In this document: positions 1 to 10,021 of the stretch, one piece after another
How the letters are laid out: each line of letters opens with the position of its first letter
How positions within the stretch are numbered: the first letter of the stretch is position 1
Assembly: GCF_904846155.1 (NCBI RefSeq)
Contig: NZ_CAJGZP010000001.1
Location: 2,666,001-2,730,000, forward strand
Reading direction: 5' to 3'
Length of the DNA: 64,000 bases
Source of the DNA: Psychrobacter fulvigenes
GTDB taxonomy: Bacteria; Pseudomonadota; Gammaproteobacteria; Pseudomonadales; Moraxellaceae
Notes under the pieces: generated by a model
Database searches by the model: none
What the model was told of the DNA's origin: nothing
What the model saw: the letters and a program-made list of their open reading frames with translations, nothing else
Translations under genes and position numbers: made by a program

Positions 1-828
1 CCCTGCCATGTTAATTTTCAGCGGCAAGTGTGACTGCTGCTGAGCATATATTTTGCGACCCTGTTGCTGCTTTTGCGCATAGTTTACAGGTACACGGCGC
101 TGAGCACGTTCAATATAAACAATACCCGCAGTAACCGCGACACCTAATACCACAAAGATAAATAACACAATCAGGTTCATCTGACCCTGACTGACCTGCT
201 CGATAGACTGCGAAATCATGCCTGGCATACCGGCGACAATACTGGCAAAAATCAGCATTGAAATACCATTACCAACACCGCGTTCTGTAATCTGCTCACC
301 AAGCCACATTAAGAACATTGCACCCGCTACTAGCGAGGTAACTGCTGGAATATAAAAGGTAAGACCGGTTGACAACGTCAGGTTTTGACTGATTAGACCT
401 GCACTCATTCCTAATGACTGTACCAAAGCTAAAGCAAGTGTCCCTTGACGGGTATATTTGTTTAGCTTACGTCGTCCTGCTTCGCCCTCTTTTTTGAGTG
501 CTTCAAGCGACGGTAGTACTGCTGACATCATCTGCACAATAATTGACGCTGAAATATAAGGCATAATGCCAAGCGCCATAATTGACATACGTTCAAGCGC
601 ACCACCTGAGAACATGTTAAACATGCTTAAGATGGTATTTTCGTTACGCGAGAATAAGTCTGCCAAATTAACCGGATTAATACCGGGAACAGGAATGTGT
701 GACCCTAAACGATAAACAATCAATGCGCCGATTAAAAACAGTAAACGCGACCATAATTCATCATACTTACGTATAAATGCAAAAGGGTTAAGCGGAATAC
801 CAGCCGATGACATTGATTGCTTTGACAC
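1..828 (-). CDS. secY: Protein translocase subunit SecY (5' part only)
   Basis: Central channel subunit of the SecYEG translocon in the inner membrane. Only the first 276 codons are present; the frame runs off the left edge. The translation shows the usual SecY start ([19 protein letters not shown]), the first transmembrane helix with the GSHIPVPGI segment, the plug-region [11 protein letters not shown] motif and several more hydrophobic helices. The chosen start is GTG at 828, because a GAGGAG Shine-Dalgarno lies 7 nt upstream; the ATG at 813 has no site at a useful distance. The ribosome-binding site overlaps the rplO stop, so the two genes are probably translationally coupled, as is normal at the end of the spc operon. 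Confidence 0.97.
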   Translation of the reverse strand, partial: MSKQSMSSAGIPLNPFAFIRKYDELWSRLLFLIGALIVYRLGSHIPVPGINPVNLADLFSRNENTILSMFNMFSGGALERMSIMALGIMPYISASIIVQMMSAVLPSLEALKKEGEAGRRKLNKYTRQGTLALALVQSLGMSAGLISQNLTLSTGLTFYIPAVTSLVAGAMFLMWLGEQITERGVGNGISMLIFASIVAGMPGMISQSIEQVSQGQMNLIVLFIFVVLGVAVTAGIVYIERAQRRVPVNYAQKQQQGRKIYAQQQSHLPLKINMAG

Positions 829-832
829 GTTA

Positions 833-1273
833 CTACTCCTCGATGCTACCACCAGCAGCTTCGATTGCTTGCTTGGCACCTTTAGTCACTTTAACACCTT
901 TAAAGGTATAAGCTTTGGTGACATCGCCTGATAAAATAACACGAGCACGTTTCATATCGTGACGAATAATGTTAGCAGCTTTAAGCGTTTCAACACTAAC
1001 CACGTCGCCTTCAACTTTATTTAGCTCAGACAGACGAACTTCTGCAGTCGTCATTGCCATTCTGCTGGTAAAGCCAAATTTTGGTAGACGGCGATATAGT
1101 GGCATTTGGCCACCTTCAAATCCTGAGCGTACGCTAGAACCTGAACGTGATTTCTGACCTTTTACACCACGACCACCAGTTTTGCCAAGACCTGAACCGA
1201 TACCACGACCACGACGTTTAGCGGTTTTTTTCGCGCCAACGCCTGGTGATAATTCATTTAATCTAAGTCCCAT
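833..1273 (-). CDS. rplO: 50S ribosomal protein L15 (uL15)
   Basis: Large-subunit protein of 146 aa, the usual family length. The Gly/Arg/Lys-rich N-terminal tail that threads into 23S rRNA is clear ([19 protein letters not shown], residues 18-36), followed by the globular C-terminal domain with the [12 protein letters not shown] segment. The ATG overlaps the rpmD stop in a TAATG junction. It lies between rpmD and secY, the canonical spc order. Confidence 0.98.
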   Translation of the reverse strand: MGLRLNELSPGVGAKKTAKRRGRGIGSGLGKTGGRGVKGQKSRSGSSVRSGFEGGQMPLYRRLPKFGFTSRMAMTTAEVRLSELNKVEGDVVSVETLKAANIIRHDMKRARVILSGDVTKAYTFKGVKVTKGAKQAIEAAGGSIEE

Positions 1274-1452
1274 TACGCTTCCTCCACTTTTACCATGTAG
1301 TTGACGCGATTTACCATACCACGGTTTGAAGGAGTATCCTCTACTTCAACAGTATGATTAATTCGGCGCAAACCCAATCCTTTCAAGCTCGCTTTGTGGC
1401 TCTTAAGGCGATGGGCACCGGATTTTACTTGAGTGACTTTCATTTTTTTCAT
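1273..1452 (-). CDS. rpmD: 50S ribosomal protein L30 (uL30)
   Basis: A 59-aa protein starting [19 protein letters not shown], with the conserved [28 protein letters not shown] core of bacterial L30. The ATG at 1452 is preceded by AGGTGA at good spacing; an in-frame ATG three codons later is less well placed. The stop overlaps the rplO start by one base. It was found by reading the minus strand between rpsE and rplO, where L30 is expected. Confidence 0.96.
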   Translation of the reverse strand: MKKMKVTQVKSGAHRLKSHKASLKGLGLRRINHTVEVEDTPSNRGMVNRVNYMVKVEEA

Positions 1453-1472
1453 CGTAACTCACCTAGTCTAAG

Positions 1473-1988
1473 TTAGCCCAAAATTTCGTCTACAGATTTA
1501 CCACGTTTAGCTGCCATCTTTTCTGGAGTTGACATATCACGTAAACCGTTAAACGTTGCACGTACAACGTTTGCAGTGTTGGTAGAACCATGAGATTTCG
1601 TTAAAACATCTTTAACACCCGCAACTTCTAATACAGCACGCATTGCGCCACCAGCGATTACGCCAGTACCTTCAGATGCAGGCTGCATGTAAACTTTACT
1701 AGCACCATGACGTGCTTTGATCGGGTGAAATAAAGTTGCACCATCAAGCTCAACAGTAATCATATTACGTTTAGCAGCTTCTAGCGCTTTTTGGATAGCA
1801 GCTGGCACTTCACGTGCTTTACCGCGACCAAAACCAACACGACCATTACCGTCGCCCACTACTGTTAAAGCAGTGAAAGAGAAAATACGACCACCCTTGA
1901 CTACTTTTGCAACACGGTCAACGGTAACTAGGCGTTCTACTAAACCATCGCTTTGTTCATTTTTATCATTTCTATCGTTTCTAGCCAT
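1473..1988 (-). CDS. rpsE: 30S ribosomal protein S5 (uS5)
   Basis: Small-subunit protein of 171 aa involved in decoding accuracy. After a short polar N-terminal tail ([10 protein letters not shown]) comes the S5 double-stranded-RNA-binding domain ([20 protein letters not shown], then [20 protein letters not shown]), then the C-terminal domain with [18 protein letters not shown]. Two bases separate it from rplR. Confidence 0.98.
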   Translation of the reverse strand: MARNDRNDKNEQSDGLVERLVTVDRVAKVVKGGRIFSFTALTVVGDGNGRVGFGRGKAREVPAAIQKALEAAKRNMITVELDGATLFHPIKARHGASKVYMQPASEGTGVIAGGAMRAVLEVAGVKDVLTKSHGSTNTANVVRATFNGLRDMSTPEKMAAKRGKSVDEILG

Positions 1989-1990
1989 GA

Positions 1991-2341
1991 TTAAAACTCC
2001 AATCCATTTTCGCGAGCAGCTTCAGCTAAAGCTTTTACTCGACCATGATATTTAAAACCACTACGGTCAAAGGCAACTTTAGTAATGCCAGCTGCTTTTG
2101 CGCGTTCTGCGATCATTTGGCCTACAGACGTCGCTGCATCAGCGTTGCCAGTCGCGCCTGAGCGCAAGCTGCCGTCTAAGGTAGATGCCTGAGCAATCAC
2201 TTCACCACCGTTCGGAGAGATAATCTGGGCATATATGTGCTTTGGCGTGCGATTAACCGTAAGGCGATGAACACCCAAATGACGGATATGCGCGCGGGTT
2301 TTCTTAGCTCGACGCAGACGAGCTGCTTTTTTATCAAACAT
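1991..2341 (-). CDS. rplR: 50S ribosomal protein L18 (uL18)
   Basis: A 116-aa 5S-rRNA-binding protein. It has the basic N-terminus ([20 protein letters not shown]), the central [16 protein letters not shown] strand and the C-terminal [20 protein letters not shown] block that define bacterial L18. Length and position between rplF and rpsE are normal. Confidence 0.98.
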   Translation of the reverse strand: MFDKKAARLRRAKKTRAHIRHLGVHRLTVNRTPKHIYAQIISPNGGEVIAQASTLDGSLRSGATGNADAATSVGQMIAERAKAAGITKVAFDRSGFKYHGRVKALAEAARENGLEF

Positions 2342-2352
2342 TTCAACTCACC

Positions 2353-2886
2353 TTATTTTTTCTTAGCTTCTTTACGAATCACATGTTCGTCGCTATAGCG
2401 AATACCTTTACCTTTGTAAGGCTCTGGTGGGCGGAAACCACGGATTTTAGCCGCTGCTTGACCAAGCTGCTGCTTATCGTTTGATTTTAGAACGATTTCA
2501 GTTTGCGTTGGGGTTTCAGCAGTCACACCTTCAGGTAGCGTATAGTCTACTGGGTGAGAGTAACCAACGTTTAAGGTTACTTTATTACCAGCAACTTGCG
2601 CGCGATAACCAACACCGATCAACTGAAGACGTCTTTCGAAGCCTTCGTTTACGCCAATTACTAAATTATTTAGTAAAGAGCGCATGGTGCCAGTGTGCAT
2701 CATGGCTTCTTTTGAATCGGCTACAGGTGAGAGAAGAATTGCATCATCTTCCTGTTTTAGCTCGACCAATTCATGCAGGCGTAAAGACAAATTGCCGTTC
2801 TTGCCTTTCACTTCGACCTGCCGATCGTTCAAAGTAACACTTACGCCATTTGGCAGCGCTACTGGGGCTTTAGCCACACGAGACAT
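2353..2886 (-). CDS. rplF: 50S ribosomal protein L6 (uL6)
   Basis: A 177-aa protein near the factor-binding site of the large subunit. It has two tandem L6 folds and the C-terminal signature with [12 protein letters not shown] at about residues 153-164. It is separated from rpsH by 236 bp, whereas these genes normally nearly touch. That gap holds a terminator-like hairpin, so rplF may have its own promoter or be fed by regulated readthrough. Confidence 0.98.
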   Translation of the reverse strand: MSRVAKAPVALPNGVSVTLNDRQVEVKGKNGNLSLRLHELVELKQEDDAILLSPVADSKEAMMHTGTMRSLLNNLVIGVNEGFERRLQLIGVGYRAQVAGNKVTLNVGYSHPVDYTLPEGVTAETPTQTEIVLKSNDKQQLGQAAAKIRGFRPPEPYKGKGIRYSDEHVIRKEAKKK

Positions 2887-2923
2887 AGGAATATTCCTTA
2901 AAAAATTAACAACTTATATTGGC

Positions 2924-2956
2924 GAAAAAACTAACAGGCTAAAAAGCCTGCTAGTT
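2924..2956 (-). terminator. Terminator or attenuator hairpin between rpsH and rplF
   Basis: Read on the minus strand, an 11-12-bp stem with one mismatch (outer AACTA/TAGTT, inner CAGGCT/AGCCTG, 4-nt loop) is followed at once by a run of T. This is a standard intrinsic terminator shape lying inside the spc operon, about 40 nt before the rplF start. It probably acts as an attenuator rather than a full stop, because essential genes follow. Confidence 0.7.
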
Positions 2957-3022
2957 TAGCATAATTGACCCTATTTAACACTAGCAAATTTATACAATCT
3001 GCAGGGCGTTTCATTATCTTTC

Positions 3023-3068
3023 AAATTAAGTATGACTCGTTGTTAAATAATTAAAGTCATACTAATTT
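3023..3068. repeat. Inverted repeat in the rpsH-rplF gap
   Basis: Arms at 3023-3037 and 3055-3068 pair over 14 bp with a single bulged A, around a 17-nt AT-rich loop. It begins about 55 bp past the rpsH stop. No T-run follows, so it is not a simple terminator. An mRNA-stability or protein-binding element of the spc operon is one possibility. Confidence 0.55.
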
Positions 3069-3122
3069 AAAATGGGACAAGTAGACTGTTATCGTCTCAT
3101 TACTCGTAAGCAAAAAATGCTA

Positions 3123-3521
3123 TTAAGCAACGAATGCGACGATTTCACCACCGATACCAGCAGCGCGTGCAGCACGATCACTCATGATGCCTTGACTGGT
3201 AGATACGATAGCAACACCCATACCTTGCTTAACAGTAGGGATAGCGTCTTTACCGCGATGCTGGCGTAAACCAGGACGGCTAAAACGTTGGATAGTTTCG
3301 ATGACAGGTTTGCCTTCGAAGTATTTTAATTCGATAGATAGTGTCGCTTTATTGTTGTCTTCTGCTTTAACAACAGCGCTAGCCACATAACCTTCGCTAA
3401 CTAATAGATCAGCGATTGATTTGCGTAGTTTTGAACTTGGCATATCTACTGATACTTTATTCGCCATTTGCGCATTGCGAATGCGGGTTAGCATATCCGC
3501 AACGGTATCTTGCATACTCAT
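3123..3521 (-). CDS. rpsH: 30S ribosomal protein S8 (uS8)
   Basis: A 132-aa primary 16S-rRNA-binding protein with the family start [18 protein letters not shown] and the C-terminal signature ([20 protein letters not shown]). In E. coli S8 is the translational repressor of the spc operon, acting at rplE mRNA. The rplE start region here is abnormal and the S8-L6 spacer is unusually long, so feedback control may differ. Confidence 0.98.
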   Translation of the reverse strand: MSMQDTVADMLTRIRNAQMANKVSVDMPSSKLRKSIADLLVSEGYVASAVVKAEDNNKATLSIELKYFEGKPVIETIQRFSRPGLRQHRGKDAIPTVKQGMGVAIVSTSQGIMSDRAARAAGIGGEIVAFVA

Positions 3522-3532
3522 GTAGTTACTCC

Positions 3533-3838
3533 TTACCAGCTTGCTTTACGAACACCAGGTACATCACCTTGCATGACTCGCTCACGCAATATATTGCGCG
3601 ATAAGCCAAACTTACGGTAGTAACCATGAGGGCGACCAGTGACAGCACAGCGATTGCGCAGACGAACTGGCGATGCGTTGCGTGGAAGAGCTTGTAGCTC
3701 TAACATCGCTTCCATACGCTCTTCGTCACTTGCATTCATATCACTGATGATTTCTTTTAACTTAATACGCTTTTCAGCATATTTAGCAACCATTTTTTCG
3801 CGCTTCAATTCGCGATTAATCATGCTCTTCTTTGCCAT
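3533..3838 (-). CDS. rpsN: 30S ribosomal protein S14 (uS14), zinc-free form
   Basis: A 101-aa S14 of the long type without the CxxC zinc ribbon: only one cysteine lies in the [20 protein letters not shown] signature region. It starts [17 protein letters not shown]. Eleven bases separate it from rpsH and 12 from rplE. Confidence 0.98.
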   Translation of the reverse strand: MAKKSMINRELKREKMVAKYAEKRIKLKEIISDMNASDEERMEAMLELQALPRNASPVRLRNRCAVTGRPHGYYRKFGLSRNILRERVMQGDVPGVRKASW

Positions 3839-3850
3839 AACGTCTTTACC

Positions 3851-4315
3851 TTATTTAAATGGGAAGCCGAAAGCTTTAAGCAACGCACGACCTTCATCAT
3901 CAGTATTAGCTGACGTAGTGATCGTCACATCCATACCGCGGATACGATCAATCTTATCAAAATCTACTTCTGGGAATACGATTTGCTCTTTGATGCCCAA
4001 TGAGTAGTTACCACGTCCGTCAAAGGCTTTTGGTGAAAAACCACGGAAGTCACGAATACGAGGAATCGCAATGGCAATGAGACGATCTAAAAATTCGTAC
4101 ATTTGCTCACCGCGCAGCGTTACTTTACAGCCAATTGGCCATTCTTCACGAATTTTAAAACCAGCAACTGATTTACGTGCTTTGGTGACAACAGGCTTTT
4201 GACCAGCAATTGCGGTCATGTCTGCTACTGCACCTTCAAGAATTTTCTTATCTTGAGACGCACCGCCAACACCCATGTTGATTGTGATTTTAGTGACTTT
4301 AGGCACTTGCATCAC
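3851..4315 (-). CDS. rplE: 50S ribosomal protein L5 (uL5), N-terminus displaced by an apparent frameshift
   Basis: 5S-rRNA-binding protein of the central protuberance. The uninterrupted frame gives 154 aa, starting at GTG 4315 ([18 protein letters not shown]) and ending KAFGFPFK. Bacterial L5 is about 178-179 aa. The missing residues are encoded directly upstream: from ATG 4386 the DNA reads MARL in the rplX frame, and a -1 shift at the A-run 4373-4375 continues as [20 protein letters not shown] into the L5 frame, giving 178 aa. One missing A therefore explains the short frame. The upstream L5-frame codons contain no ATG, GTG or TTG before 4315. This is a frameshift, a sequencing error, or true initiation at 4315. 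Confidence 0.9.
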   Translation of the reverse strand: MMQVPKVTKITINMGVGGASQDKKILEGAVADMTAIAGQKPVVTKARKSVAGFKIREEWPIGCKVTLRGEQMYEFLDRLIAIAIPRIRDFRGFSPKAFDGRGNYSLGIKEQIVFPEVDFDKIDRIRGMDVTITTSANTDDEGRALLKAFGFPFK

Positions 4316-4350
4316 GTTGTCTAAACCAAGCTCTTCTTTGATTTGCTGCT

Positions 4351-4410
4351 TTAGCTTATCGTTATATAAAGATTTAATCTTGCCATTACCATTACACCCT
4401 TAGTGTCTTT
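4351..4410 (-). other. Anomalous rplX/rplE junction (lost stop plus one-base shift)
   Basis: Two lesions lie about 35 bp apart. AAA stands where a TAA stop would give a 105-aa L24, and the A-run at 4373-4375 is one base too short to keep MARL in frame with [11 protein letters not shown]. Restoring only the A would fuse L24 and L5 into one frame. Restoring both gives two normal genes separated by about 20 nt containing an AAGG-type ribosome-binding site. Confidence 0.75.
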
Positions 4411-4725
4411 CGCAGTCGCCACTACTTCACCAGTTGAACGATAGACGCGTTGTTTAACGCCTTCATCATTCGTCTGATAAGTAATACGGTCTGCTTTTTG
4501 GGTTTGCGCATTTAAGATTGCGACATTTGAAATATGCAGAAAAGCTTCTTGCTTAACGATGCCACCTTCAACGCCAGTCGCCTGATTTGGCTTCTGATGT
4601 TTAGTGACAATATTAATACCTTCTACTTTAATACGATCGTTTTTTACGGCTTGTACAGTACCTTGCTTGCCTTTATCTTTACCAGCAATCACGATAACTG
4701 TATCGCCTTTACGTAATTTTGACAT
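4351..4725 (-). CDS. rplX: 50S ribosomal protein L24 (uL24) with a 19-residue C-terminal overrun
   Basis: Assembly-initiator protein with an N-terminal KOW motif ([20 protein letters not shown]). The frame codes 124 aa, but the recognisable L24 ends at residue 105 (EVVATA). Codon 106 is AAA (4408-4410), one base from TAA. The overrun ([19 protein letters not shown]) passes through the normal L5 start codon in frame and ends at a TAA inside the displaced L5 N-terminus. This fits loss of the natural stop by one substitution together with the one-base deletion in rplE. Confidence 0.93.
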   Translation of the reverse strand: MSKLRKGDTVIVIAGKDKGKQGTVQAVKNDRIKVEGINIVTKHQKPNQATGVEGGIVKQEAFLHISNVAILNAQTQKADRITYQTNDEGVKQRVYRSTGEVVATAKDTKGVMVMARLNLYITIS

Positions 4726-4733
4726 GGATTACC

Positions 4734-5102
4734 TCACAATACTTCTGGTGCTAGTGATACAATTTTCATAAACTGATCACCACGTAGTTCACGAGTTACC
4801 GGTCCAAAAATACGAGTTGCAATCGGTGCTTTGTTTTGGTTTAACAATACCGCAGCATTGTCATCAAAACGCAGAACAGAACCATCGGGACGACGAACGC
4901 CTTTTTTGGTGCGTACAACTACAGCATTCATCACGTCGCCTTTTTTGACACGACCACGCGGAATGGCTTCTTTAACCGTTACTTTAATAATGTCGCCAAC
5001 TGATGCATAACGACGATGAGAACCACCCAGTACTTTAATGCACTGAACTCGCCTTGCACCGCTATTGTCTGCAACTTCCAGCATTGACTCAACCTGAATC
5101 AT
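4734..5102 (-). CDS. rplN: 50S ribosomal protein L14 (uL14)
   Basis: A 122-aa protein at the subunit interface, beginning [20 protein letters not shown]. An upstream in-frame start would add five residues, but the ATG at 5102 has GGAG 8 nt before it and gives the exact family length. The signature [20 protein letters not shown] is present. A 183-bp spacer separates it from rpsQ. Confidence 0.97.
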   Translation of the reverse strand: MIQVESMLEVADNSGARRVQCIKVLGGSHRRYASVGDIIKVTVKEAIPRGRVKKGDVMNAVVVRTKKGVRRPDGSVLRFDDNAAVLLNQNKAPIATRIFGPVTRELRGDQFMKIVSLAPEVL

Positions 5103-5285
5103 AGCGTTACTCCACACGTATGAGCAATAATAAACCAGTTGCTGCCGCTAGCACAGTATGAGTAGTCGGCATTTTAATATAAATAACCGCAACCTACTCT
5201 TAATGTAGTTGATATACGCTCGGCGCAATCAGCATCCTTAAAAAGGCGGCTATTTTAACAGCTTCTGGCTTTTAATGCAATTTAC

Positions 5286-5561
5286 TTAGATTTTTTCTAC
5301 TTTTTCAACCACATCAACTAAAGTCCATGACTTAGTTTTTGAGATTGGACGCGTTTCTTTGATGCGGACAAGGTCGCCTTGTTGGCAAACATTGTTTTCA
5401 TCATGGGCTTTGATTTTAGTAGAACGACGAAGCTGCTTGCCATACAAAGGATGACGAACCAGACGTTCAATCAAAACCGTGATGGACTTGTCCATCTTGT
5501 CGCTGACAACTCGTCCTGTCAATATGCTAACATTGGTAGCTGTTTGATTGTTATCGCTCAT
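5286..5561 (-). CDS. rpsQ: 30S ribosomal protein S17 (uS17)
   Basis: A 91-aa OB-fold protein. After a polar leader ([12 protein letters not shown]) comes the S17 core [20 protein letters not shown] and the signature [18 protein letters not shown]. The start overlaps the rpmC stop by 4 nt (ATGA). The 183-bp spacer after it, before rplN, marks the end of the S10-type transcription unit in many gamma-proteobacteria. Confidence 0.98.
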   Translation of the reverse strand: MSDNNQTATNVSILTGRVVSDKMDKSITVLIERLVRHPLYGKQLRRSTKIKAHDENNVCQQGDLVRIKETRPISKTKSWTLVDVVEKVEKI

Positions 5562-5755
5562 GCGTCGCCTCGTTGTTTCTCGTTAATCAAAGTCTGAATC
5601 TGAGCAATCGTACGACGATTGCCTCTGACTTCATGAGTATTACCCAACTGACCGGTTGCTTTAGCCATACGAATACGGAAAGCATCAAGTTGCTTTTCAT
5701 CAAGTAACTGGGTCAGCTCTTCTAATGATTTATCACGTAATTCACTGATCTTCAT
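5558..5755 (-). CDS. rpmC: 50S ribosomal protein L29 (uL29)
   Basis: A 65-aa helical-hairpin protein near the exit tunnel. It starts [20 protein letters not shown] and carries the family motif with [16 protein letters not shown]. It overlaps rplP by one base and rpsQ by four, so all three are tightly coupled. Confidence 0.98.
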   Translation of the reverse strand: MKISELRDKSLEELTQLLDEKQLDAFRIRMAKATGQLGNTHEVRGNRRTIAQIQTLINEKQRGDA

Positions 5756-6168
5756 TACATTATCGTCCGCTTAACAATGGTAGTTTTAAAGGGCAGTTTT
5801 GCTGCAGCAAGCGTTAAAGCTTCGCGAGCAAGCTCTTCTGAGACCCCTTCGAGTTCATACAGCACTTTACCAGGTTTGACTTCGCATACCCAATATTCGA
5901 CTGGACCTTTACCTTTACCCATACGTACTTCTAATGGCTTGTTGGTAATTGGTTTGTCTGGGAATACACGAATCCAGATTTTACCGCCACGCTTAATTTT
6001 ACGCGTAATGGTACGACGTGCTGCTTCAATTTGACGGGCAGTCATACGACCACGAGTCAAAGATTTTAGACCAATTTGTCCGAATGCAACGGTGCTTCCA
6101 CGATGAGCAAGCCCAGTGTTACGACCTTTATGCATTTTACGAAACTTGGTACGTTTTGGCTGTAACAT
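5755..6168 (-). CDS. rplP: 50S ribosomal protein L16 (uL16)
   Basis: A 137-aa protein at the A-site side of the peptidyl-transferase centre, starting [19 protein letters not shown]. The conserved [15 protein letters not shown] block ([20 protein letters not shown]) and [13 protein letters not shown] are visible. It is flanked by rpsC (3 nt away) and rpmC. Confidence 0.98.
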   Translation of the reverse strand: MLQPKRTKFRKMHKGRNTGLAHRGSTVAFGQIGLKSLTRGRMTARQIEAARRTITRKIKRGGKIWIRVFPDKPITNKPLEVRMGKGKGPVEYWVCEVKPGKVLYELEGVSEELAREALTLAAAKLPFKTTIVKRTIM

Positions 6169-6171
6169 AGT

Positions 6172-6897
6172 TTAACCTCTGTCTGAGTTTCGACGGTTTC
6201 CACCACGACCACGGCGTTTTGGCGCACGAGTCTGCTCTTCTTTGACGGGATTGTATACGCTGTTCATACCGTCAAGGATTTCTCCGCGGAAAATCCAAAC
6301 TTTTACACCAATGGTGCCGTAAGTGGTTTCTGCACGGACTGACGCATAGTCAATATCAGCGCGGAATGTATGCAGTGGCACACGACCTTCACGATACCAT
6401 TCAGTACGAGCAATCTCAGCGCCACCAAGACGACCAGACAACTCAACTTTGATACCTTTAGCACCAGAGCGCATGCTGTTCTGTACGGCGCGCTTCATCG
6501 CACGGCGAAACATAACACGACGCTCAAGTTGGCTAGCAATACCATCTGCTACTAAACGTGCATCAAGATCAGGTGAAGTGATTTCTTCAATGTTGACCTG
6601 AGCAGGTACGCCCATCATTTTGGTCAATTCTTTTTGAAGTCTTTCAATATCTTCGCCTTTTTTGCCAATAACAATACCAGGACGCGCAGTGGCGATGGTA
6701 ATCTTAGCAGCACCAGTAGGACGCTCAATCGTAATGTTGCTGATCATAGCGTTGTCTAGCTTTTTGCGTAGATACTCACGAACTTGAATGTCGTTGATCA
6801 GGTATTCTGAATACTGTTTAGGATCAGCATACCAGTTAGCATTATGCTTTTTGATAACACCAAGACGAATTCCGATTGGATGTACTTTTTGACCCAT
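6172..6897 (-). CDS. rpsC: 30S ribosomal protein S3 (uS3)
   Basis: A 241-aa protein of the mRNA entry site. The N-terminal KH domain has its GxxG loop ([14 protein letters not shown], about residue 74), and the C-terminal S3 domain carries [21 protein letters not shown] basic Arg/Gly-rich tail ([15 protein letters not shown]) ends the protein, slightly longer than in E. coli. Confidence 0.98.
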   Translation of the reverse strand: MGQKVHPIGIRLGVIKKHNANWYADPKQYSEYLINDIQVREYLRKKLDNAMISNITIERPTGAAKITIATARPGIVIGKKGEDIERLQKELTKMMGVPAQVNIEEITSPDLDARLVADGIASQLERRVMFRRAMKRAVQNSMRSGAKGIKVELSGRLGGAEIARTEWYREGRVPLHTFRADIDYASVRAETTYGTIGVKVWIFRGEILDGMNSVYNPVKEEQTRAPKRRGRGGNRRNSDRG

Positions 6898-6900
6898 AAC

Positions 6901-7230
6901 TTATTCTCCTACCTTTATAGTGATGTGACAGGTACGCTTGCTGATACGATCAGCGCGACCTTTTGCACGTGGTAGGATACGCTTTAGCGTGATGCCTTCA
7001 TCAACATAGATAGTTGCGACTTTTAGGTCGTCAATATCTAGGCCGTGATTATGTTCGGCATTGGCGATGGCTGAGTTAAGGCATTTCTTAACAAACACAG
7101 CGCCTTTTTTATTGCTATACGTTAAGATATCCAAAGCACGCTCAATCGATTTGCCACGAACTTCATCAGCAACGAGTCTAACTTTTTGTGCCGAGATGGC
7201 GGCACCGCGTAATTTTGCAGTTACTTCCAT
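6901..7230 (-). CDS. rplV: 50S ribosomal protein L22 (uL22)
   Basis: A 109-aa tunnel-wall protein. The frame is open further upstream into rpsS, but ATG 7230 gives the standard start [20 protein letters not shown] with an AAGGTG site 7 nt upstream and clears the rpsS stop by 10 nt. The hairpin loop that reaches the exit tunnel is present ([19 protein letters not shown]). Confidence 0.96.
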   Translation of the reverse strand: MEVTAKLRGAAISAQKVRLVADEVRGKSIERALDILTYSNKKGAVFVKKCLNSAIANAEHNHGLDIDDLKVATIYVDEGITLKRILPRAKGRADRISKRTCHITIKVGE

Positions 7231-7240
7231 GGTAAGCACC

Positions 7241-7516
7241 TTATCTCTTAGCTTTTCTGTCAATGCCATGACCACGATATGTACGAGTCGGGGCAAATTC
7301 ACCTAGTTTATGACCAACCATCTGCTCACTTATGATAACCGGTACATGAGTACGGCCATTATGAACAGATAGGGTTAGGCCAACCATTTGTGGCAGGATC
7401 ATCGAGCGGCGCGACCAAGTCTTAATGGGTTTGCGTGAGTTGGTGTCAATTGCATTCTCAACTTTGGCAAACAAGTGCGCGTCTATGAATGGACCTTTTT
7501 TCAATGAACGAGGCAT
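7241..7516 (-). CDS. rpsS: 30S ribosomal protein S19 (uS19)
   Basis: A 91-aa head protein starting [20 protein letters not shown] with the family signature including [18 protein letters not shown] near the C-terminus. It sits between rplB and rplV, the standard S10 operon order. Confidence 0.98.
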   Translation of the reverse strand: MPRSLKKGPFIDAHLFAKVENAIDTNSRKPIKTWSRRSMILPQMVGLTLSVHNGRTHVPVIISEQMVGHKLGEFAPTRTYRGHGIDRKAKR

Positions 7517-7528
7517 GAAATTCTTCCT

Positions 7529-8359
7529 TTATTTCTTCTTGGCGCGACGGCGACGGATGATCATACTGTCAGTACGCTTATTATGACGCGTTTTAAGTCC
7601 TTTAGACTTCTGACCCCAAGGGCTGGTTGGATGGCGACCTTTGTTACGACCTTCACCACCACCATGCGGGTGATCAACTGGGTTCATTGCCACACCACGA
7701 ACTGATGGGCGAACACCGCGCCAACGAGAAGCACCGGCTTTACCAAGTGATTTCAAGTTATTTTCAGTATTTGATACTTCACCAATAACTGCACGGCAGT
7801 TGACGTGTACACGACGTGTCTCGCCTGAACGTAGACGAAGAATAGCATAAATACCGTCACGACCTAGTAGCTGTACACCAGCACCCGCTGAACGAGCAAT
7901 CTGTGCGCCTTTACCGATTTTAAGTTCGATATTATGGATCACAGTACCCAATGGGATGTTTTTAAGTGGTAAACAGTTACCTGGGCGAATTGGAGAGTTT
8001 TCACCTGACATTACTGTATCGCCAACTGCTTGTTTTTTAGCAGCGATGATATAACGACGCTCACCATCAGCATACTTAAGCAATGCAATATGTGCAGTAC
8101 GGTTAGGATCGTATTCAATACGCTCGACCGTGGCTGGGATATTGTCTTTGGTGCGTTTAAAATCAATAATACGGTAATGGTGCTTATGACCGCCGCCAAT
8201 ATGACGAGTCGTTATACGACCGTTATTATTACGACCACCTGACTTACTTTTTGATTCGAGAAGCGCTGCAAAAGGACGACCTTTGTAAAGGTGTGGATGC
8301 ACCACTTTTTCAACAAAACGACGGCCTGGTGATGTTGGCTTTGCTTTTACGATAGGCAT
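7529..8359 (-). CDS. rplB: 50S ribosomal protein L2 (uL2)
   Basis: A 276-aa protein required for subunit association and peptidyl transfer. It has the OB/SH3-like RNA-binding domain ([19 protein letters not shown]) and the C-terminal signature [20 protein letters not shown], which contains the conserved histidine linked to peptidyl-transferase activity. Confidence 0.99.
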   Translation of the reverse strand: MPIVKAKPTSPGRRFVEKVVHPHLYKGRPFAALLESKSKSGGRNNNGRITTRHIGGGHKHHYRIIDFKRTKDNIPATVERIEYDPNRTAHIALLKYADGERRYIIAAKKQAVGDTVMSGENSPIRPGNCLPLKNIPLGTVIHNIELKIGKGAQIARSAGAGVQLLGRDGIYAILRLRSGETRRVHVNCRAVIGEVSNTENNLKSLGKAGASRWRGVRPSVRGVAMNPVDHPHGGGEGRNKGRHPTSPWGQKSKGLKTRHNKRTDSMIIRRRRAKKK

Positions 8360-8370
8360 GAGTGTAATCC

Positions 8371-8721
8371 TTATTCGTTGTTCGCTGTTTCACTAGTAGA
8401 ATCAGTCGTGTTTGCGACTTCTTCACCAGCATCAGCCATTTGTACATCTTGACCAGCTTTTAAGGTAACATAGGCTTTTTTATAGTCATTACGACGGCCG
8501 ATGCTCTTACCAAAACGCTTTGTCTTACCTTTAACATTCAAGGTGTTCACTCTAGTGACTTCAACACCTTCAAACATTAACTCAACTGCTTTTTTGATTT
8601 CACGCTTAGTAGCTTCAGTATCAACTTTGAATACTTGCACGCCAAGTGAGTCACCAAGCATTTGAGATTTTTCTGAGAAGACAGGTCCTCTTAAGACCTG
8701 ATAAAGTCTTGCGTTATTCAT
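8371..8721 (-). CDS. rplW: 50S ribosomal protein L23 (uL23) with acidic tail
   Basis: Exit-site protein that docks trigger factor and SRP. At 116 aa it is about 15 residues longer than E. coli L23. The core runs from [16 protein letters not shown] to [15 protein letters not shown], followed by a low-complexity acidic/Ser/Thr tail ([20 protein letters not shown]). It overlaps rplD by 4 nt. Confidence 0.97.
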   Translation of the reverse strand: MNNARLYQVLRGPVFSEKSQMLGDSLGVQVFKVDTEATKREIKKAVELMFEGVEVTRVNTLNVKGKTKRFGKSIGRRNDYKKAYVTLKAGQDVQMADAGEEVANTTDSTSETANNE

Positions 8722-9320
8722 GCTAGTGCTTCCTCAAATTGTTTCGCAGCTTCGACTGTCATGACCACTTTATCAAAGGCGATCAAGCTCACTGGATCCA
8801 CTTCGTTTGTACCTAGTACATTGACGTGTGGAATATTGCGGGCTGCTAAGTATAAGTTTTCGTCAACTTCTTTGGTGACGATCAATGCACGCGGTGCATT
8901 TAAATCACTTAACTTCGCGATCAGCTCTTTGGTCTTAGGTGCAGAAACACTCAACTCTTCAACCAAGATTAGACGCTCTTGACGTACTAATTCGGCTAGG
9001 ATGCACTGCATAGCACCGCGGTACATTTTACGGTTTACTTTTTGTGACCAGTCTTGTGGTTTTGCAGCGAATGCACGACCACCACCACGCCAGATTGGGC
9101 TACGAATTGAGCCTGCACGAGCGCGACCAGTACCTTTTTGGCGCCATGGCTTAATACCACCGCCAGAAACTTCGGCACGGGTTTTTTGTGCACGTGTACC
9201 TTGGCGAGCACCAGCAAGATATGCGGTGACGACTTGATGCACTAATGCTTCGTTGAATTCACGACCAAATGCCGTATCAGAAAGCTCAACCGCCGCACCT
9301 GTAACTGTTTTTAAATCCAC
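8718..9320 (-). CDS. rplD: 50S ribosomal protein L4 (uL4)
   Basis: A 200-aa protein with the long tunnel loop ([20 protein letters not shown], then [12 protein letters not shown]). In E. coli L4 also represses its own operon by acting on the S10 leader; the leader here is about 260 nt and structured, so the same control is plausible. The stop overlaps the rplW start. Confidence 0.98.
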   Translation of the reverse strand: MDLKTVTGAAVELSDTAFGREFNEALVHQVVTAYLAGARQGTRAQKTRAEVSGGGIKPWRQKGTGRARAGSIRSPIWRGGGRAFAAKPQDWSQKVNRKMYRGAMQCILAELVRQERLILVEELSVSAPKTKELIAKLSDLNAPRALIVTKEVDENLYLAARNIPHVNVLGTNEVDPVSLIAFDKVVMTVEAAKQFEEALA

Positions 9321-9334
9321 GTTAATCCCCTTGC

Positions 9335-9973
9335 TTAGGCTTTGATTGACGGACGTACGATAACATCGCCACCGGTGGCACCTGGGATAGCGCCTTTGAT
9401 GACAAGTAACCCTTTTTCTGAATCAACCGAGACCACTTCTAGGCCTTGAACGGTTACACGCTTATTACCCATCTGACCCGGCATCTTTTTACCTTTAAAC
9501 ACCTTGCCTGGTGACTGGTTTTGACCAGTTGAACCAAGGGCACGATGAGATACTGAGTTACCATGAGTAGCGTCTTGCATACTAAAGTTATGACGCTTTA
9601 CGCCGCCTTGGAAGCCTTTACCTTTACTCTGTCCTGTGACATCAACCATCTGACCTTCTTCAAACAGGTCAGCTAGGATCTCACCGCCAATCTCACGACC
9701 TTCAAGATCGCTTTCATTGGCACGAAATTCCCAAACACCACGGCCAGCTTTAACGCCAGCTTTCGCGAAGTGACCTTTTTGTGCGGCTGTTACGCGGCTG
9801 TCACGACGTGTACCTGTAGTGATTTGGATGGCTTGATAGCCATCTGTATCAGTGTTTTTTACTTGAGTAATGCGGTTTGCATCGACCTCAACCACTGTAA
9901 CAGGGATAGATGCGCCTGTTTCAGTGAAGACACGGGTCATGCCGCATTTTTTACCGACTAAACCGATCGCCAT
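9335..9973 (-). CDS. rplC: 50S ribosomal protein L3 (uL3)
   Basis: A 212-aa early-assembly protein starting [20 protein letters not shown]. The [20 protein letters not shown] loop includes the Gln methylated by PrmB in E. coli. The family signature [19 protein letters not shown] is intact. A 48-bp spacer separates it from rpsJ. Confidence 0.98.
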   Translation of the reverse strand: MAIGLVGKKCGMTRVFTETGASIPVTVVEVDANRITQVKNTDTDGYQAIQITTGTRRDSRVTAAQKGHFAKAGVKAGRGVWEFRANESDLEGREIGGEILADLFEEGQMVDVTGQSKGKGFQGGVKRHNFSMQDATHGNSVSHRALGSTGQNQSPGKVFKGKKMPGQMGNKRVTVQGLEVVSVDSEKGLLVIKGAIPGATGGDVIVRPSIKA

Positions 9974-10021
9974 TTTTAACCTCTTTATATCTTCTATTAA
10001 TGGATTGGGTGTTTATGGGCA

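Noticed and set aside
4373..4386. Programmed -1 frameshifting joining L24 to L5
   Set aside because: The site (AGATTAAATC) does not have the X-XXY-YYZ slippery pattern, and no relative is known to me to need it. A one-base deletion or error is simpler.
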